Assembly (NCBI GenBank): GCA_902576785.1
Contig: CACGWC010000011.1
Location: 1 to 32,408, forward strand
Length of the DNA: 32,408 nucleotides
Source: an uncultured Pelagibacteraceae bacterium
Lineage (GTDB): Bacteria; Pseudomonadota; Alphaproteobacteria; Pelagibacterales; Pelagibacteraceae
Direction of reading: 5' to 3'
Part shown: positions 16,505 through 24,804 of the stretch, in pieces
Numbering within the stretch: position 1 is the stretch's first letter
Layout: each line of letters starts with the position of its first letter
Position numbers and translations under genes: made by a program
The notes under the pieces: generated by a model
Database searches by the model: none
Told to the model about the DNA's origin: nothing
The model's input: only the letters and a program-made list of their open reading frames with translations

Positions 16505-17212
16505 ATGATTAATTATTTCAATCCAAATAATACTTTAAAGATAATTAATAAAATACAAAAGTTTGTATTTGCTCTATTTATAATTGTATTGTTACTTGGA
16601 ATAGTTGAAGCTTTAGTTCTTTCACCCGAGGATTATAAGCAGAGTGACTCAGTTAGGATTATGTATGTCCATGTTCCATCAGCTTGGATATCACTCGGAA
16701 TATTTTCATTTATTTCCATTCTTTCTTTTGGAGTTTTTATTTTTAAAAATAAAAATTTCTCTTTAATAACAAAAAGTTTAGCACCTTCTGGTTTTGTTTT
16801 TAGCATAATAGCTTTGGTCACAGGATCAATTTGGGGAAAACCAACCTGGGGAACTTGGTGGGCTTGGGATGCAAGAATAACTTCAATGCTCTTACTTTCA
16901 ATTTTTTATTTATTGTTCATTACTTCTTGGAAGATTACGACAGACACTAGTAAAGCAGAAAAAATTAGCTCAATAATAGCAATTATTGGTCTTATAAACA
17001 TTCCAGTTATAAAATTTTCAGTAGAATGGTGGAATACTTTACACCAACCTGCGTCAGTAAAAATTTTGGAAGAAACAACAATTCATTCTTCAATGTTGAC
17101 ACCATTAGCTATAATGACTGCGGCATTTGCTCTATTTTCACTTTTGATATTTTTAATGAAATATAATACAGAACTGTTAAAGATTAAAAATAAAGGTCTT
17201 AATAGATTATGA
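16505..17212 (+). CDS. ccmC: Heme exporter / cytochrome c maturation protein CcmC
   Basis: CcmC loads heme onto CcmE at the periplasmic face of the inner membrane. The 235-residue protein has six hydrophobic segments, the tryptophan-rich WWD motif WGTWWAWDARITS (115-127), and the flanking heme-ligand histidines His56 in YVHVPSAW and His180 in NTLHQPASV. It is the first gene of a tightly packed ccmCDEFGH cluster and overlaps ccmD by 4 bases (ATGA-type). Confidence 0.96.
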   Translation: MINYFNPNNTLKIINKIQKFVFALFIIVLLLGIVEALVLSPEDYKQSDSVRIMYVHVPSAWISLGIFSFISILSFGVFIFKNKNFSLITKSLAPSGFVFSIIALVTGSIWGKPTWGTWWAWDARITSMLLLSIFYLLFITSWKITTDTSKAEKISSIIAIIGLINIPVIKFSVEWWNTLHQPASVKILEETTIHSSMLTPLAIMTAAFALFSLLIFLMKYNTELLKIKNKGLNRL

Positions 17213-17442
17213 TTAGTGAACTACTAAATATGAATGGATACGGTGTATATGTTTGGTCATCATTTATATTTACTCTATTTTCTTTTAGCTTCTTGTACGC
17301 GGTAGTAAATTTAAATTTAATTAAAGAGAAAAAGAAATTTGAGGAAAATTATAAATCACTAGATGAAAAGAAACTTGCATCAGTAGCTAAGCAAAGAACG
17401 TACAGAGAGATATTAGCAAACACTTCCAGATCTAAAGTTTAA
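17209..17442 (+). CDS. ccmD: Heme exporter protein CcmD
   Basis: This 77-residue protein has one TM segment (about 13-35: [21 protein letters not shown]) followed by a charged cytoplasmic tail, the topology of CcmD, which releases holo-CcmE from the CcmABC complex. The [12 protein letters not shown] start is typical of the family. The tail (36-77) is longer than in many CcmD proteins. Placement between ccmC (4-base overlap) and ccmE (11 bases) supports the call. Confidence 0.88.
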   Translation: MISELLNMNGYGVYVWSSFIFTLFSFSFLYAVVNLNLIKEKKKFEENYKSLDEKKLASVAKQRTYREILANTSRSKV

Positions 17443-17453
17443 CTAAAATTCAC

Positions 17454-17876
17454 ATGTACGGAAAAAAAGTTAAATTTAGAGCCCTTTTTATTTTTTTAAT
17501 TTTAATTTCATTAGTTCTTACAATTTTTTTGGTGGTTAAATCTCTTGAGGAAAACGTAGTATATTTTAAGTCTCCAACAGATATTAAAAACCTTAACGAA
17601 ATCAAAAATGCTCAAAAAATTAGAGTTGGTGGAATGGTGAAAAAAAATTCTATTAAAATAAACGATAAAGAAATTTTTTTCGTAATTACGGATTTCAAAA
17701 ATGAATTATTAGTCAACTTTAATGGATCTGTACCTAATCTGTTTGAAGAGGGCAAGGGTGTAGTTGCTGAAGGTTTCTTAAAGGATAGAAGTTTTCTAAA
17801 TGCTGAAAAGATTTTAGCAAAACATGATGAAAATTATATGCCTCCTGAAGTCAGCGAAGCAATGAAAAACAATTAA
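17454..17876 (+). CDS. ccmE: Cytochrome c maturation heme chaperone CcmE
   Basis: CcmE covalently holds heme on a histidine and hands it to CcmF. The 140-residue protein has an N-terminal membrane anchor (9-28), an OB-fold region with [11 protein letters not shown] (57-67) and [11 protein letters not shown], and the conserved [13 protein letters not shown] with heme-binding His124 and Tyr128. Length and motif are normal. Confidence 0.96.
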   Translation: MYGKKVKFRALFIFLILISLVLTIFLVVKSLEENVVYFKSPTDIKNLNEIKNAQKIRVGGMVKKNSIKINDKEIFFVITDFKNELLVNFNGSVPNLFEEGKGVVAEGFLKDRSFLNAEKILAKHDENYMPPEVSEAMKNN

Positions 17877-17881
17877 TTTGT

Positions 17882-19762
17882 ATGTCTAATTATTTAGGAA
17901 ATTATTCATTGTATATTGCTTTAATTGCATCTGTTTATTTAATTTTTAAGTCATACTTTGATGCAAATTCGGAAAATAAATATTTAGATAAAAACTTTAT
18001 TTTAATTACTTCAATACAAACTATAATGATTACGGTAAGTTTTTTTAGTCTAGTTGCAGCTTTTGTAATTTCAGATTTTAGTAATGAAACTGTTTTCAAC
18101 AATTCTCATACTTTAAAACCTTTATTTTATAAAGTATCAGGCACATGGGGAAATCACGAGGGAAGTTTATTATTGTGGTTATTAGTTCTTTCAATTTTTC
18201 TATTTATTTTTTTATTAAATTCAAGATCACAAGATACTAAATACAAACTTTTAACGATACTATTTCAACAAATTATTATTTCAGGTTTTCTAATTTTTAT
18301 TTTATTAACTTCCAACCCATTCAAAATGCTATATCCAATTCCTAGCGAGGGATTAGGTTTGAACCCTATTTTACAAGACCCTGCTTTAGCTATTCATCCT
18401 CCAATTTTATATTTAGGTTATGTTGGAACATCTATTATCTTTTCAGCTTCACTTGCCTCAATGATTAGCGGAAATATTGGAGATAAGTGGGCAAGGCATA
18501 TTAAAAAATGGGTTTTGGTATCTTGGGTATTTTTAACAATTGGTATTTTGCTTGGATCTATATGGGCATATTATGAGCTGGGCTGGGGAGGTTTTTGGTT
18601 TTGGGATCCTGTAGAAAATGTTTCATTAATGCCATGGTTTTGCTTAACAGCACTACTACATACAGTAATTGTATTACAGAAAAGAAATTCGTTTAAAGAA
18701 TGGACTATTATTTTGTCAATTACAACTTTTTCACTGAGTATGAGTGGTACTTTTCTTGTTAGGTCTGGAATTTTAAATTCAATTCACACTTTTGCAAATG
18801 ATCCATCAAGAGGCTTATATATATTAAGTTTTCTCTTTATACTAATATTGATGTCTATATTAATTTTTTTTTTTAATCAGAATAAAATATCAAACGTAAC
18901 TAAAGAGAATTTTATTTTAAGCAAAGAGACTGCAATATTAGTGAATAACTGGTTTATGATGTTTTTTTTATCTGTTGTTCTTGTTGGTACAATTTATCCA
19001 ATTTTTCTTGAAGTTTTAAATGGTTCAAAAATTTCTGTTGGTCCACCTTTTTATCATAATCTTTTAATACCTTTTTTAATACCATTTTTAATATTCATGA
19101 GCTTTGGCCCAAGTTTGAAATGGATTAAAGATAAATTAAAAAAGTTTAACTATAATATTTTAATTATTTTTTTAGTTTCACTATTTATTTCATACGTCAT
19201 TTTAACAAAAACAGAAAATTCATTTTTGTTATCTATTCCTCTGATAGTTTTGAGCATCTATCTTTTATTAGTAACAATTAAGGATTTTTTTGTTAGTAAA
19301 TCCTCGATTAGCCAAAAAATTTCACATTTTGGTTTTAGTTTATTAATTACAAGTATCTTATTGAATGGCCTTTTTTCTAATGAATTCAATTCAAATATGA
19401 AAGTAGGAGATGAAAGAATATTTGATGAAAAAGTTGTAAAATTAAAAGAAGTTAATGTTACGGATGTGGACAATTATAAATCCCTTAAAGCTAGTTTTGA
19501 AGTTACAAATAAAAATTCCTCTTTTGCTTTATACCCAGAAGTTAGGATTTACCAACAGCCTTTAACTATTACGAGTGAAGCAGATATTAAGACAACATTA
19601 TTTTCAGATAATTTTTTAGTATTTAATATCCTAAAAGACGATGGTTATTATAATGTAAGATATCAATATAAACCCTTAATGATTTGGATATGGATCTCAA
19701 CTATATTTATTAGTCTTGGTGGTTTATTAAGTGTTATTAGAAATAATGAGCAAAAATATTAA
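17882..19762 (+). CDS. ccmF: Cytochrome c heme lyase subunit CcmF
   Basis: CcmF attaches heme to apocytochrome c. The 626-residue multi-pass membrane protein contains SGTWGNHEGSLLLW (86-99), the heme ligand His172 in LAIHPPILYLGY, the WWD domain WAYYELGWGGFWFWDPVENV (228-247), and the downstream HTFANDPSRG and VGTIYPIF blocks. A C-terminal periplasmic part (about 500-600) is followed by a last helix. Length is near the usual 630-660. It is 5 bases after ccmE and overlaps ccmG by 17 bases. Confidence 0.97.
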   Translation: MSNYLGNYSLYIALIASVYLIFKSYFDANSENKYLDKNFILITSIQTIMITVSFFSLVAAFVISDFSNETVFNNSHTLKPLFYKVSGTWGNHEGSLLLWLLVLSIFLFIFLLNSRSQDTKYKLLTILFQQIIISGFLIFILLTSNPFKMLYPIPSEGLGLNPILQDPALAIHPPILYLGYVGTSIIFSASLASMISGNIGDKWARHIKKWVLVSWVFLTIGILLGSIWAYYELGWGGFWFWDPVENVSLMPWFCLTALLHTVIVLQKRNSFKEWTIILSITTFSLSMSGTFLVRSGILNSIHTFANDPSRGLYILSFLFILILMSILIFFFNQNKISNVTKENFILSKETAILVNNWFMMFFLSVVLVGTIYPIFLEVLNGSKISVGPPFYHNLLIPFLIPFLIFMSFGPSLKWIKDKLKKFNYNILIIFLVSLFISYVILTKTENSFLLSIPLIVLSIYLLLVTIKDFFVSKSSISQKISHFGFSLLITSILLNGLFSNEFNSNMKVGDERIFDEKVVKLKEVNVTDVDNYKSLKASFEVTNKNSSFALYPEVRIYQQPLTITSEADIKTTLFSDNFLVFNILKDDGYYNVRYQYKPLMIWIWISTIFISLGGLLSVIRNNEQKY

Positions 19763-20276
19763 ATTTTTAGGATTACTACTAACTTTAATAATAATTTTTA
19801 TAATCTTGATCAAGGGATTGAACGTATCTAAAAATTACTCTAACGAGAAATTAAAAAGTAAAATAGATTTTTCATTTAATGCAAAAAAATTATTTTCTGA
19901 TGAAGTAATAAATATTTCAGATTTATTTGATAAAAATAGTCCTTCAGTAGTAAATATTTGGGCATCTTGGTGTGCACCATGTAGGGAAGAGCATCAGTTT
20001 TTAATGATATTAAAAGATATGAACATAAATATAATTGGAATTAATTATAAAGACAGTCCAAAAAATGCGAAAAATTTTTTAAGCTTACTTGGAAATCCTT
20101 ATTCAGAAGTTATTACCGATAAAGATGGAACAAAATCAATAGAATTTGGAGCTATTGGTGTTCCTGAAACTTTTATTATAAGCGGCAAAACAAGTGAGAT
20201 AATAAAAAAGTATATTGGTCCATTGACCAGCGAAAATTTAATAGAAATAAAAAATTTATTAAAAAAAAATGCATAA
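19746..20276 (+). CDS. ccmG: Thiol:disulfide interchange protein CcmG/DsbE
   Basis: CcmG reduces the apocytochrome haem-binding cysteines in the periplasm. The start at 19746 (MSKNIKFLG) gives 176 residues; a start at 19731 adds five residues inside ccmF. A signal anchor spans about 7-23. The thioredoxin domain has the active site WCAPC (Cys76, Cys79), a following EEHQFL, NYKDSPKNAKNF typical of DsbE, and the cis-Pro loop GVPETFII. The end overlaps ccmH by 8 bases. Confidence 0.94.
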   Translation: MSKNIKFLGLLLTLIIIFIILIKGLNVSKNYSNEKLKSKIDFSFNAKKLFSDEVINISDLFDKNSPSVVNIWASWCAPCREEHQFLMILKDMNINIIGINYKDSPKNAKNFLSLLGNPYSEVITDKDGTKSIEFGAIGVPETFIISGKTSEIIKKYIGPLTSENLIEIKNLLKKNA

Positions 20277-20628
20277 AATTATAAAATTAATATTGCTGCT
20301 ATATTTTGGTTTTAATATTTCCTATGCTAATGAAATAAATACTAAAGTAGATAAAATTACAAAAAACCTAAGGTGTTTGATATGCCAAGGTCAATCTGTT
20401 TACGACTCCCAGTCCGATTTTGCTATAAGTATGAAGCTTGTTGTAAAAAATAAGATTGATGAAGGTAAAGAAGAAGAAGAAATATATGATTATTTAAAAA
20501 AAAAATATGGCGAGTGGATTGTTTATGATCCAGAATTAAATCGAAATACTTTTCTTCTTTGGTCAATACCTTTGATTTTATTCGTTTTTGGTGGTCTTTT
20601 AATTATTAGAAAAGTATCTATAAAGTAG
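20269..20628 (+). CDS. ccmH: Cytochrome c maturation protein CcmH (CcmL-type N-terminal domain)
   Basis: The 119-residue protein has a signal peptide (1-20), the redox motif LRCLICQ (Cys36, Cys39) followed by GQSVYDSQSDFA, a KKKYGEWIVYDP helix end, and a C-terminal TM helix (about 96-113). This is the short CcmH form without the TPR-containing CcmI part. It keeps apocytochrome thiols reduced with CcmG and CcmF. No ccmI follows; the next gene is unrelated. Confidence 0.94.
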   Translation: MHKIIKLILLLYFGFNISYANEINTKVDKITKNLRCLICQGQSVYDSQSDFAISMKLVVKNKIDEGKEEEEIYDYLKKKYGEWIVYDPELNRNTFLLWSIPLILFVFGGLLIIRKVSIK

Positions 20629-20635
20629 AATTAAT

Positions 20636-21187
20636 ATGAAAATTCTATCTAGAGCTATATTTTCAATAATATTTTTCTGCTCATTGGCCAACGCAGAAAT
20701 TAAAGAAGAAACTTATTATAAAATTGGAGTTTTTGATTACTCTCATCAGACAGATATGTTAGCAATTAATAAAAAAAAGGTCACAAATAATACTTTTAAT
20801 TCGAAATATTTGGGAGATTTAACTCAAATATATGATTTAATGATTCTTGGAGATGTGAATGAATCTTTCACACACAATAATGATAAAAACATAAAAAATC
20901 GTGAAGAATATGCGATATATCTTTCTTCTGGATATCAAAAAAAATTCAGTCCATCCGAAAGATTTTATATTGTACCTAGTTTTAGCATTGGTTTTTACAA
21001 CGAATTTAATAAAGGAAAGGATATGGGTTTTCCAATTGAGTTTAAGAGTGAAATAGAATTTAATTTCGAAACAAAAAATAATTTTATATTTGGTGTTACT
21101 TATAACCACATTTCAAATGCTGATATAGGTAGTACAAATCCAGGATCTGACTCAATTTTAATTGGATTTAGATACAAAAAAAACTAA
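20636..21187 (+). CDS. Acyloxyacyl hydrolase / lipid A deacylase PagL-like outer-membrane protein
   Basis: The 183-residue protein has a signal peptide ending at LANA (20) and alternating beta-strands to a C-terminal aromatic strand ending in RYKKN, fitting a small beta-barrel. The segment YNHISNADIGSTNPGSDS (156-173) aligns without gaps to the PagL active site: His158 and Ser160 match the catalytic His and Ser, and Asp172 stands where PagL has its catalytic Glu. PagL removes a 3-O-acyl chain from lipid A in the outer membrane. Overall similarity beyond this block is weak, so a changed substrate is possible. It sits 7 bases after ccmH. Confidence 0.7.
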   Translation: MKILSRAIFSIIFFCSLANAEIKEETYYKIGVFDYSHQTDMLAINKKKVTNNTFNSKYLGDLTQIYDLMILGDVNESFTHNNDKNIKNREEYAIYLSSGYQKKFSPSERFYIVPSFSIGFYNEFNKGKDMGFPIEFKSEIEFNFETKNNFIFGVTYNHISNADIGSTNPGSDSILIGFRYKKN

Positions 21188-21205
21188 AAATAATATAATT
21201 ATAAG

Positions 21206-22360
21206 ATGAGACTAAAAGATTGTCATAATTTTTACGATTTCAGAAAACTTGCTAAGCAAAAGTTGCCATCCCCAATCTTTCATTACATTGATGGTGCGGC
21301 TGATGATGAAATAACTTATGCAAGAAATAGTAGTGCATTTAATGATGTTGACTTAGTTCCAAATGTCTTAAGAGGTGTTGAAAATGTGGATTTGTCGACA
21401 ACTATTTTTGGAAAAAAATTAGATTTGCCTTTTTATTGTTCTCCAACAGCTTTGCAAAGGTTATTCCATTACGAAGGAGAAAGAGCGGTTGGAAAAGCTG
21501 CAAAGAAGTTTAATACGATGTTTGGTGTTTCGGCATTGGCTACAGTTAGTGTTGAGGAAATTTCATCTTTAATAGACACACCAAAAATGTTTCAATTTTA
21601 TTTCCATAAAGACAGAGGATTAAATGACTCTTGTTTAGAACGAGCAAAAGCAGCAAAATTTGATGTGATGGCTTTAACTGTTGATACGATAACAGGAGGA
21701 AATCGTGAAAGAGATTTAAGAACTGGATTTACATCACCTCCAAAATTAACACTTTCGAGTTTGTTTAGTTTTGCCACAAAACCAATGTGGGGAATAAATT
21801 ATTTAACCAAAGGAAAATTTGAACTACCACATCTTCAAGATTTCGTTAAAGAAGGAACTGACACAAATACTTCAATTGGTAATTATTTTTCTACTATGTT
21901 GGATCAATCTATGAACTGGGACGACGCTGAAAAATTGTGCTCTCAGTGGGGTGGCCATTTTGCGCTTAAGGGAGTTATGAGTGTTGAAGATGCTAAAAGG
22001 GCAGTTGATATCGGATGTACTGGTATAATGGTATCAAATCATGGAGGAAGACAACTTGATGGATCTAGATCACCTTTCGATCAATTAGCTGAAATTGTTG
22101 ATGCAGTTGGTGATAAGTTAGATGTTATTTGTGAAGGTGGATTTCAAAGAGGAACTCATATGTTAAAAGCTTTATCTATGGGTGCAAAAGCTTGTGCTGG
22201 TGGAAGATTATATCTTTATGCTTTAGCTGCAGCAGGTCAAGAAGGTGTTGAGAGAGCACTTAACTTATATAAAACTGAATTAGTAAGAGACATGAAATTA
22301 ATGGGCTGCACAAAGATTAGTGATCTTAATCGAAATAATTTAAGATTCCGAAATGCATGA
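21206..22360 (+). CDS. FMN-dependent alpha-hydroxyacid oxidase/dehydrogenase, paralogue 1 (LldD/glycolate oxidase family)
   Basis: This 384-residue TIM-barrel flavoenzyme oxidises L-2-hydroxyacids (such as lactate or glycolate) to 2-oxoacids. Active-site residues by family motif: Tyr27 (HYIDGAADDE), Tyr132 (FQFYFHKD), Asp160 (LTVDT), Lys255 (ALKGVMS), His279 and Arg282 (SNHGGRQLDG). The FMN-phosphate site is altered: the usual DGGxRRG reads E310-GGFQRG, losing the Asp and first Arg, while Arg334 of the G-R motif is kept. The gene overlaps paralogue 2 by 4 bases (ATGA). The exact substrate cannot be read from sequence. Confidence 0.92.
   Translation: MRLKDCHNFYDFRKLAKQKLPSPIFHYIDGAADDEITYARNSSAFNDVDLVPNVLRGVENVDLSTTIFGKKLDLPFYCSPTALQRLFHYEGERAVGKAAKKFNTMFGVSALATVSVEEISSLIDTPKMFQFYFHKDRGLNDSCLERAKAAKFDVMALTVDTITGGNRERDLRTGFTSPPKLTLSSLFSFATKPMWGINYLTKGKFELPHLQDFVKEGTDTNTSIGNYFSTMLDQSMNWDDAEKLCSQWGGHFALKGVMSVEDAKRAVDIGCTGIMVSNHGGRQLDGSRSPFDQLAEIVDAVGDKLDVICEGGFQRGTHMLKALSMGAKACAGGRLYLYALAAAGQEGVERALNLYKTELVRDMKLMGCTKISDLNRNNLRFRNA
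22032..22069 (+). repeat. 38-bp direct repeat, copy 1 (oxidase paralogue 1)
   Basis: An exact 38-base match to 23183-23220. It encodes the S-NHGGRQLDGSR active-site loop. Exact identity, including third positions, is longer than in the surrounding diverged sequence. Confidence 0.9.
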
Positions 22361-23508
22361 GCTTAAAGAATTGTTATAATTTTGAAGATTTTAGAAAGCT
22401 AGCCAAAAAAAAACTTCCAGCTCCAATTTTTCATTACATTGATGGTGGTGCAGATGATGAAACCACTTTAAAAAGAAATACAAATTCATTTGATGATTGT
22501 GACTTAATCCCTAATATTCTTAGAAGCGTAGGAGAACCAGATCTATCAACCACAGTTTTTGGTAGAAAAATAGATATGCCAATTTTTTTATCACCTACTG
22601 CTATGCAAAGTTTATATCATCCTGATGGAGATAAAGCTTCAGCTAGAGCTGCAGAAAAATTTGGTACCATGTATAGCATGTCGACAATGGCTTCATTTTC
22701 GATTGAAGAAATTGCTAACATATCAAGTGGACCAAAATTATTTCAACTTTATATCCATAAAGATAAATCATTTACTGATGATTTGATTGATAGGTGTAAA
22801 AGAGCAAACTTTGACGGTTTGTGCTTAACTGTTGATACTTTGGTTGCAGGAAATAGAGAAAGAGATCACAGAACTGGTTTTACAACTCCTCCTAAATTCA
22901 CATTAGAAAGTATAATGAATTTCGCGATGAGACCAGGATGGTTATTCAGATATTTTACGAATAAGAAATTTGAACTTGCAAATATTAAACACAAAACTGA
23001 CAAGGGAACTAACATTACAAAATCCGTAATAGATTATGTTAATGAACAGTATGATCCACAAATGAATTGGGAAGATGCAGAATACTGTATAAAAAAGTGG
23101 GACGGACCTTTTGCCTTGAAAGGTGTAATGTCTGTAGAGGATGCAAAGAGAGCAGTTGATATTGGTTGTACAGCAATAATAATATCAAATCATGGAGGAA
23201 GACAACTTGATGGATCTAGAACTCCTTTTGATCAACTAAAGGCTATTTCAGATGCTGTGGGTGATAAACTTGAGATAATTTTAGATGGAGGTGTTAGAAG
23301 GGGAACTCATGTTCTAAAGGCTCTAGCTGCAGGTGCTACTGCTTGTAGTTTTGGTAAAGCTTTTTTGTTCAGTTTAGGAGCAGGTGGTCAACAAGGAGTA
23401 GAGAGGCTGCTTCAAAATATGCACGATGAAATTAGAAGAAATATGATCCTTATGGGCTGCAAAAGTGTAAAAGAGTTAGATAGATCAAAGATAATTTACC
23501 GAAATTAA
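22357..23508 (+). CDS. FMN-dependent alpha-hydroxyacid oxidase/dehydrogenase, paralogue 2
   Basis: The 383-residue tandem paralogue of the preceding gene aligns with it with no gaps over almost the whole length. Tyr27, Tyr132, Asp160, Lys255, His279 and Arg282 are all present. Here the FMN-phosphate loop is canonical (D310-GGVRRG), but the later G-R motif has Lys334 (SFGKAFLF) in place of Arg. The two genes thus carry opposite substitutions around the FMN phosphate. The 4-base overlap suggests near-equal synthesis and perhaps a mixed oligomer. The substrate is probably a small L-2-hydroxyacid. Confidence 0.92.
   Translation: MSLKNCYNFEDFRKLAKKKLPAPIFHYIDGGADDETTLKRNTNSFDDCDLIPNILRSVGEPDLSTTVFGRKIDMPIFLSPTAMQSLYHPDGDKASARAAEKFGTMYSMSTMASFSIEEIANISSGPKLFQLYIHKDKSFTDDLIDRCKRANFDGLCLTVDTLVAGNRERDHRTGFTTPPKFTLESIMNFAMRPGWLFRYFTNKKFELANIKHKTDKGTNITKSVIDYVNEQYDPQMNWEDAEYCIKKWDGPFALKGVMSVEDAKRAVDIGCTAIIISNHGGRQLDGSRTPFDQLKAISDAVGDKLEIILDGGVRRGTHVLKALAAGATACSFGKAFLFSLGAGGQQGVERLLQNMHDEIRRNMILMGCKSVKELDRSKIIYRN
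23183..23220 (+). repeat. 38-bp direct repeat, copy 2 (oxidase paralogue 2)
   Basis: The second copy of the 38-base exact repeat, 1151 bases downstream of the first and in the same codon phase within the tandem paralogue. Confidence 0.9.
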
Positions 23509-23597
23509 ATATTTTTTATAAATAATTTTTATTATTATTTTCACTTTAAATAAATAGACATGAAGTTGCTTTTCAGTTAGTTTGTCGACGAAAAATT

Positions 23598-24767
23598 ATG
23601 ATTGAATTAGCAAAAGCATTAGATCGTTTAGGAACTGAAAGTGCATTTTCTGTTCTAGCAGAAGCAAAAAAATTAGAAGCACAAGGTAAACCTATGATCC
23701 ATTTAGGTCTAGGACAACCTGACTTTAAAACTCCAAAACATGTTGTTGAAGCTGCAAAAAAAGCTCTAGATGACGGTCATCATGGTTATGTTTTATCAAA
23801 TGGAATTCCAGAATGTCGAGAAGCTGTCGCAAGATGGGTCAAGAGACTTTACAATGCTGATATTGATCCAAATAGAGTTTTAATAATGCCAGGTGGTAAA
23901 CCTACAATGTATTATGCAATTACTTGTTATGGTGAACCAGGTGTTGAAATAATTCATCCAACTCCAGCTTTTCCAATTTATGAGTCAATGATTAATTATT
24001 CTGGAGCAAAAGCTGTTCCATATGATTTAACTGAGGATAAAGATTTAAAATTTGATCCAGACAAAATTCTGTCTTTAATAACTGACAAAACTAGACTTTT
24101 AATTCTAATAAATCCAAACAACCCAACTGGAAGCTTTGTTGAAAAACCTGCAATTGACTACTTAGCAAAAGAATTAGAAAAACATCCGCAGGTCACAATT
24201 TTAAGTGATGAAATTTATAGTAGACAAATTTTTGATTATAAAGAAATGCCGACTTTCTTTAATTATCCTAACCTAAGAGATAGATTAATTGTTCTTGAGG
24301 GTTGGAGTAAAGCATATTCTATGACTGGATGGAGACTTGGTTGGAGTTACTGGCCAGAGCATTTAGTTGAACATGTAAACAAACTTTTGATTAATAGTGT
24401 ATCATGTGTTAATGCAGCAGCCCAATATGCTGGTATAGCCGCATTAGATGGTCCTGAAGACTCAATTAAAGATATGTTAGATAAATTTACATTAAGAAGA
24501 AATTTAATTCATAAAGGATTAAATGATTTACCAGGAGTTGAGTGTAGTTTGCCGGGAGGAGCTTTTTATGCTTTTCCAAATATAAAAGGGACTGGCATGA
24601 ATGGATCTGAGTTTTGCAAAAAAGCTATGCATGAAGCAGGTGTTGCAATTGTTCCTGGTACTGCATTCGGTAAAACTTGTAATGATTACGTTAGATTTAG
24701 TTTTGCCGCATCTAGAGATAATATTATGCAAGCCTTAGAAAATATAGGCAAGATGCTTTCTAAATAA
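23598..24767 (+). CDS. PLP-dependent class I aminotransferase (AspC-like fold type I)
   Basis: The 389-residue enzyme transfers amino groups between an amino acid and a 2-oxoacid. Motifs: LGLGQPDFKTP near 36-46, GGKPTMYYAI (99-108), INPNNPTGS (171-179), SDEIY with Asp204, and the Schiff-base Lys238 in GWSKAYSMTGWRLG; the substrate-carboxylate Arg is expected in YVRFSFA. It lies 89 bases after the oxidase pair and just before the GlcD-type gene, which suggests it may aminate the oxoacids they make (for example glyoxylate or pyruvate). Specificity cannot be read from sequence. Confidence 0.92.
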   Translation: MIELAKALDRLGTESAFSVLAEAKKLEAQGKPMIHLGLGQPDFKTPKHVVEAAKKALDDGHHGYVLSNGIPECREAVARWVKRLYNADIDPNRVLIMPGGKPTMYYAITCYGEPGVEIIHPTPAFPIYESMINYSGAKAVPYDLTEDKDLKFDPDKILSLITDKTRLLILINPNNPTGSFVEKPAIDYLAKELEKHPQVTILSDEIYSRQIFDYKEMPTFFNYPNLRDRLIVLEGWSKAYSMTGWRLGWSYWPEHLVEHVNKLLINSVSCVNAAAQYAGIAALDGPEDSIKDMLDKFTLRRNLIHKGLNDLPGVECSLPGGAFYAFPNIKGTGMNGSEFCKKAMHEAGVAIVPGTAFGKTCNDYVRFSFAASRDNIMQALENIGKMLSK

Positions 24768-24792
24768 ACTGTATTTTTAATTAATATTTTTG

Positions 24793-24798
24793 TATTAT
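24793..24798 (+). promoter_or_regulatory. Candidate -10 box before the GlcD-type gene
   Basis: TATTAT at 24793-24798 ends 6 bases before the ATG at 24805, placing initiation near the start codon. No good -35 is seen; AT-rich background makes this weak. Confidence 0.25.
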
Positions 24799-24804
24799 TA
24801 AAGA

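Noticed and set aside
23510..23560. AT-only inverted repeat after the oxidase pair as a terminator
   Set aside because: The stem is made only of A-T pairs, common by chance at this composition, with no distinct U-tract.
23560..23580. Six-codon ORF (MKLLFS) before the aminotransferase gene, as a leader peptide
   Set aside because: Too short, with no attenuator hairpins and no run of regulatory codons; expected by chance.
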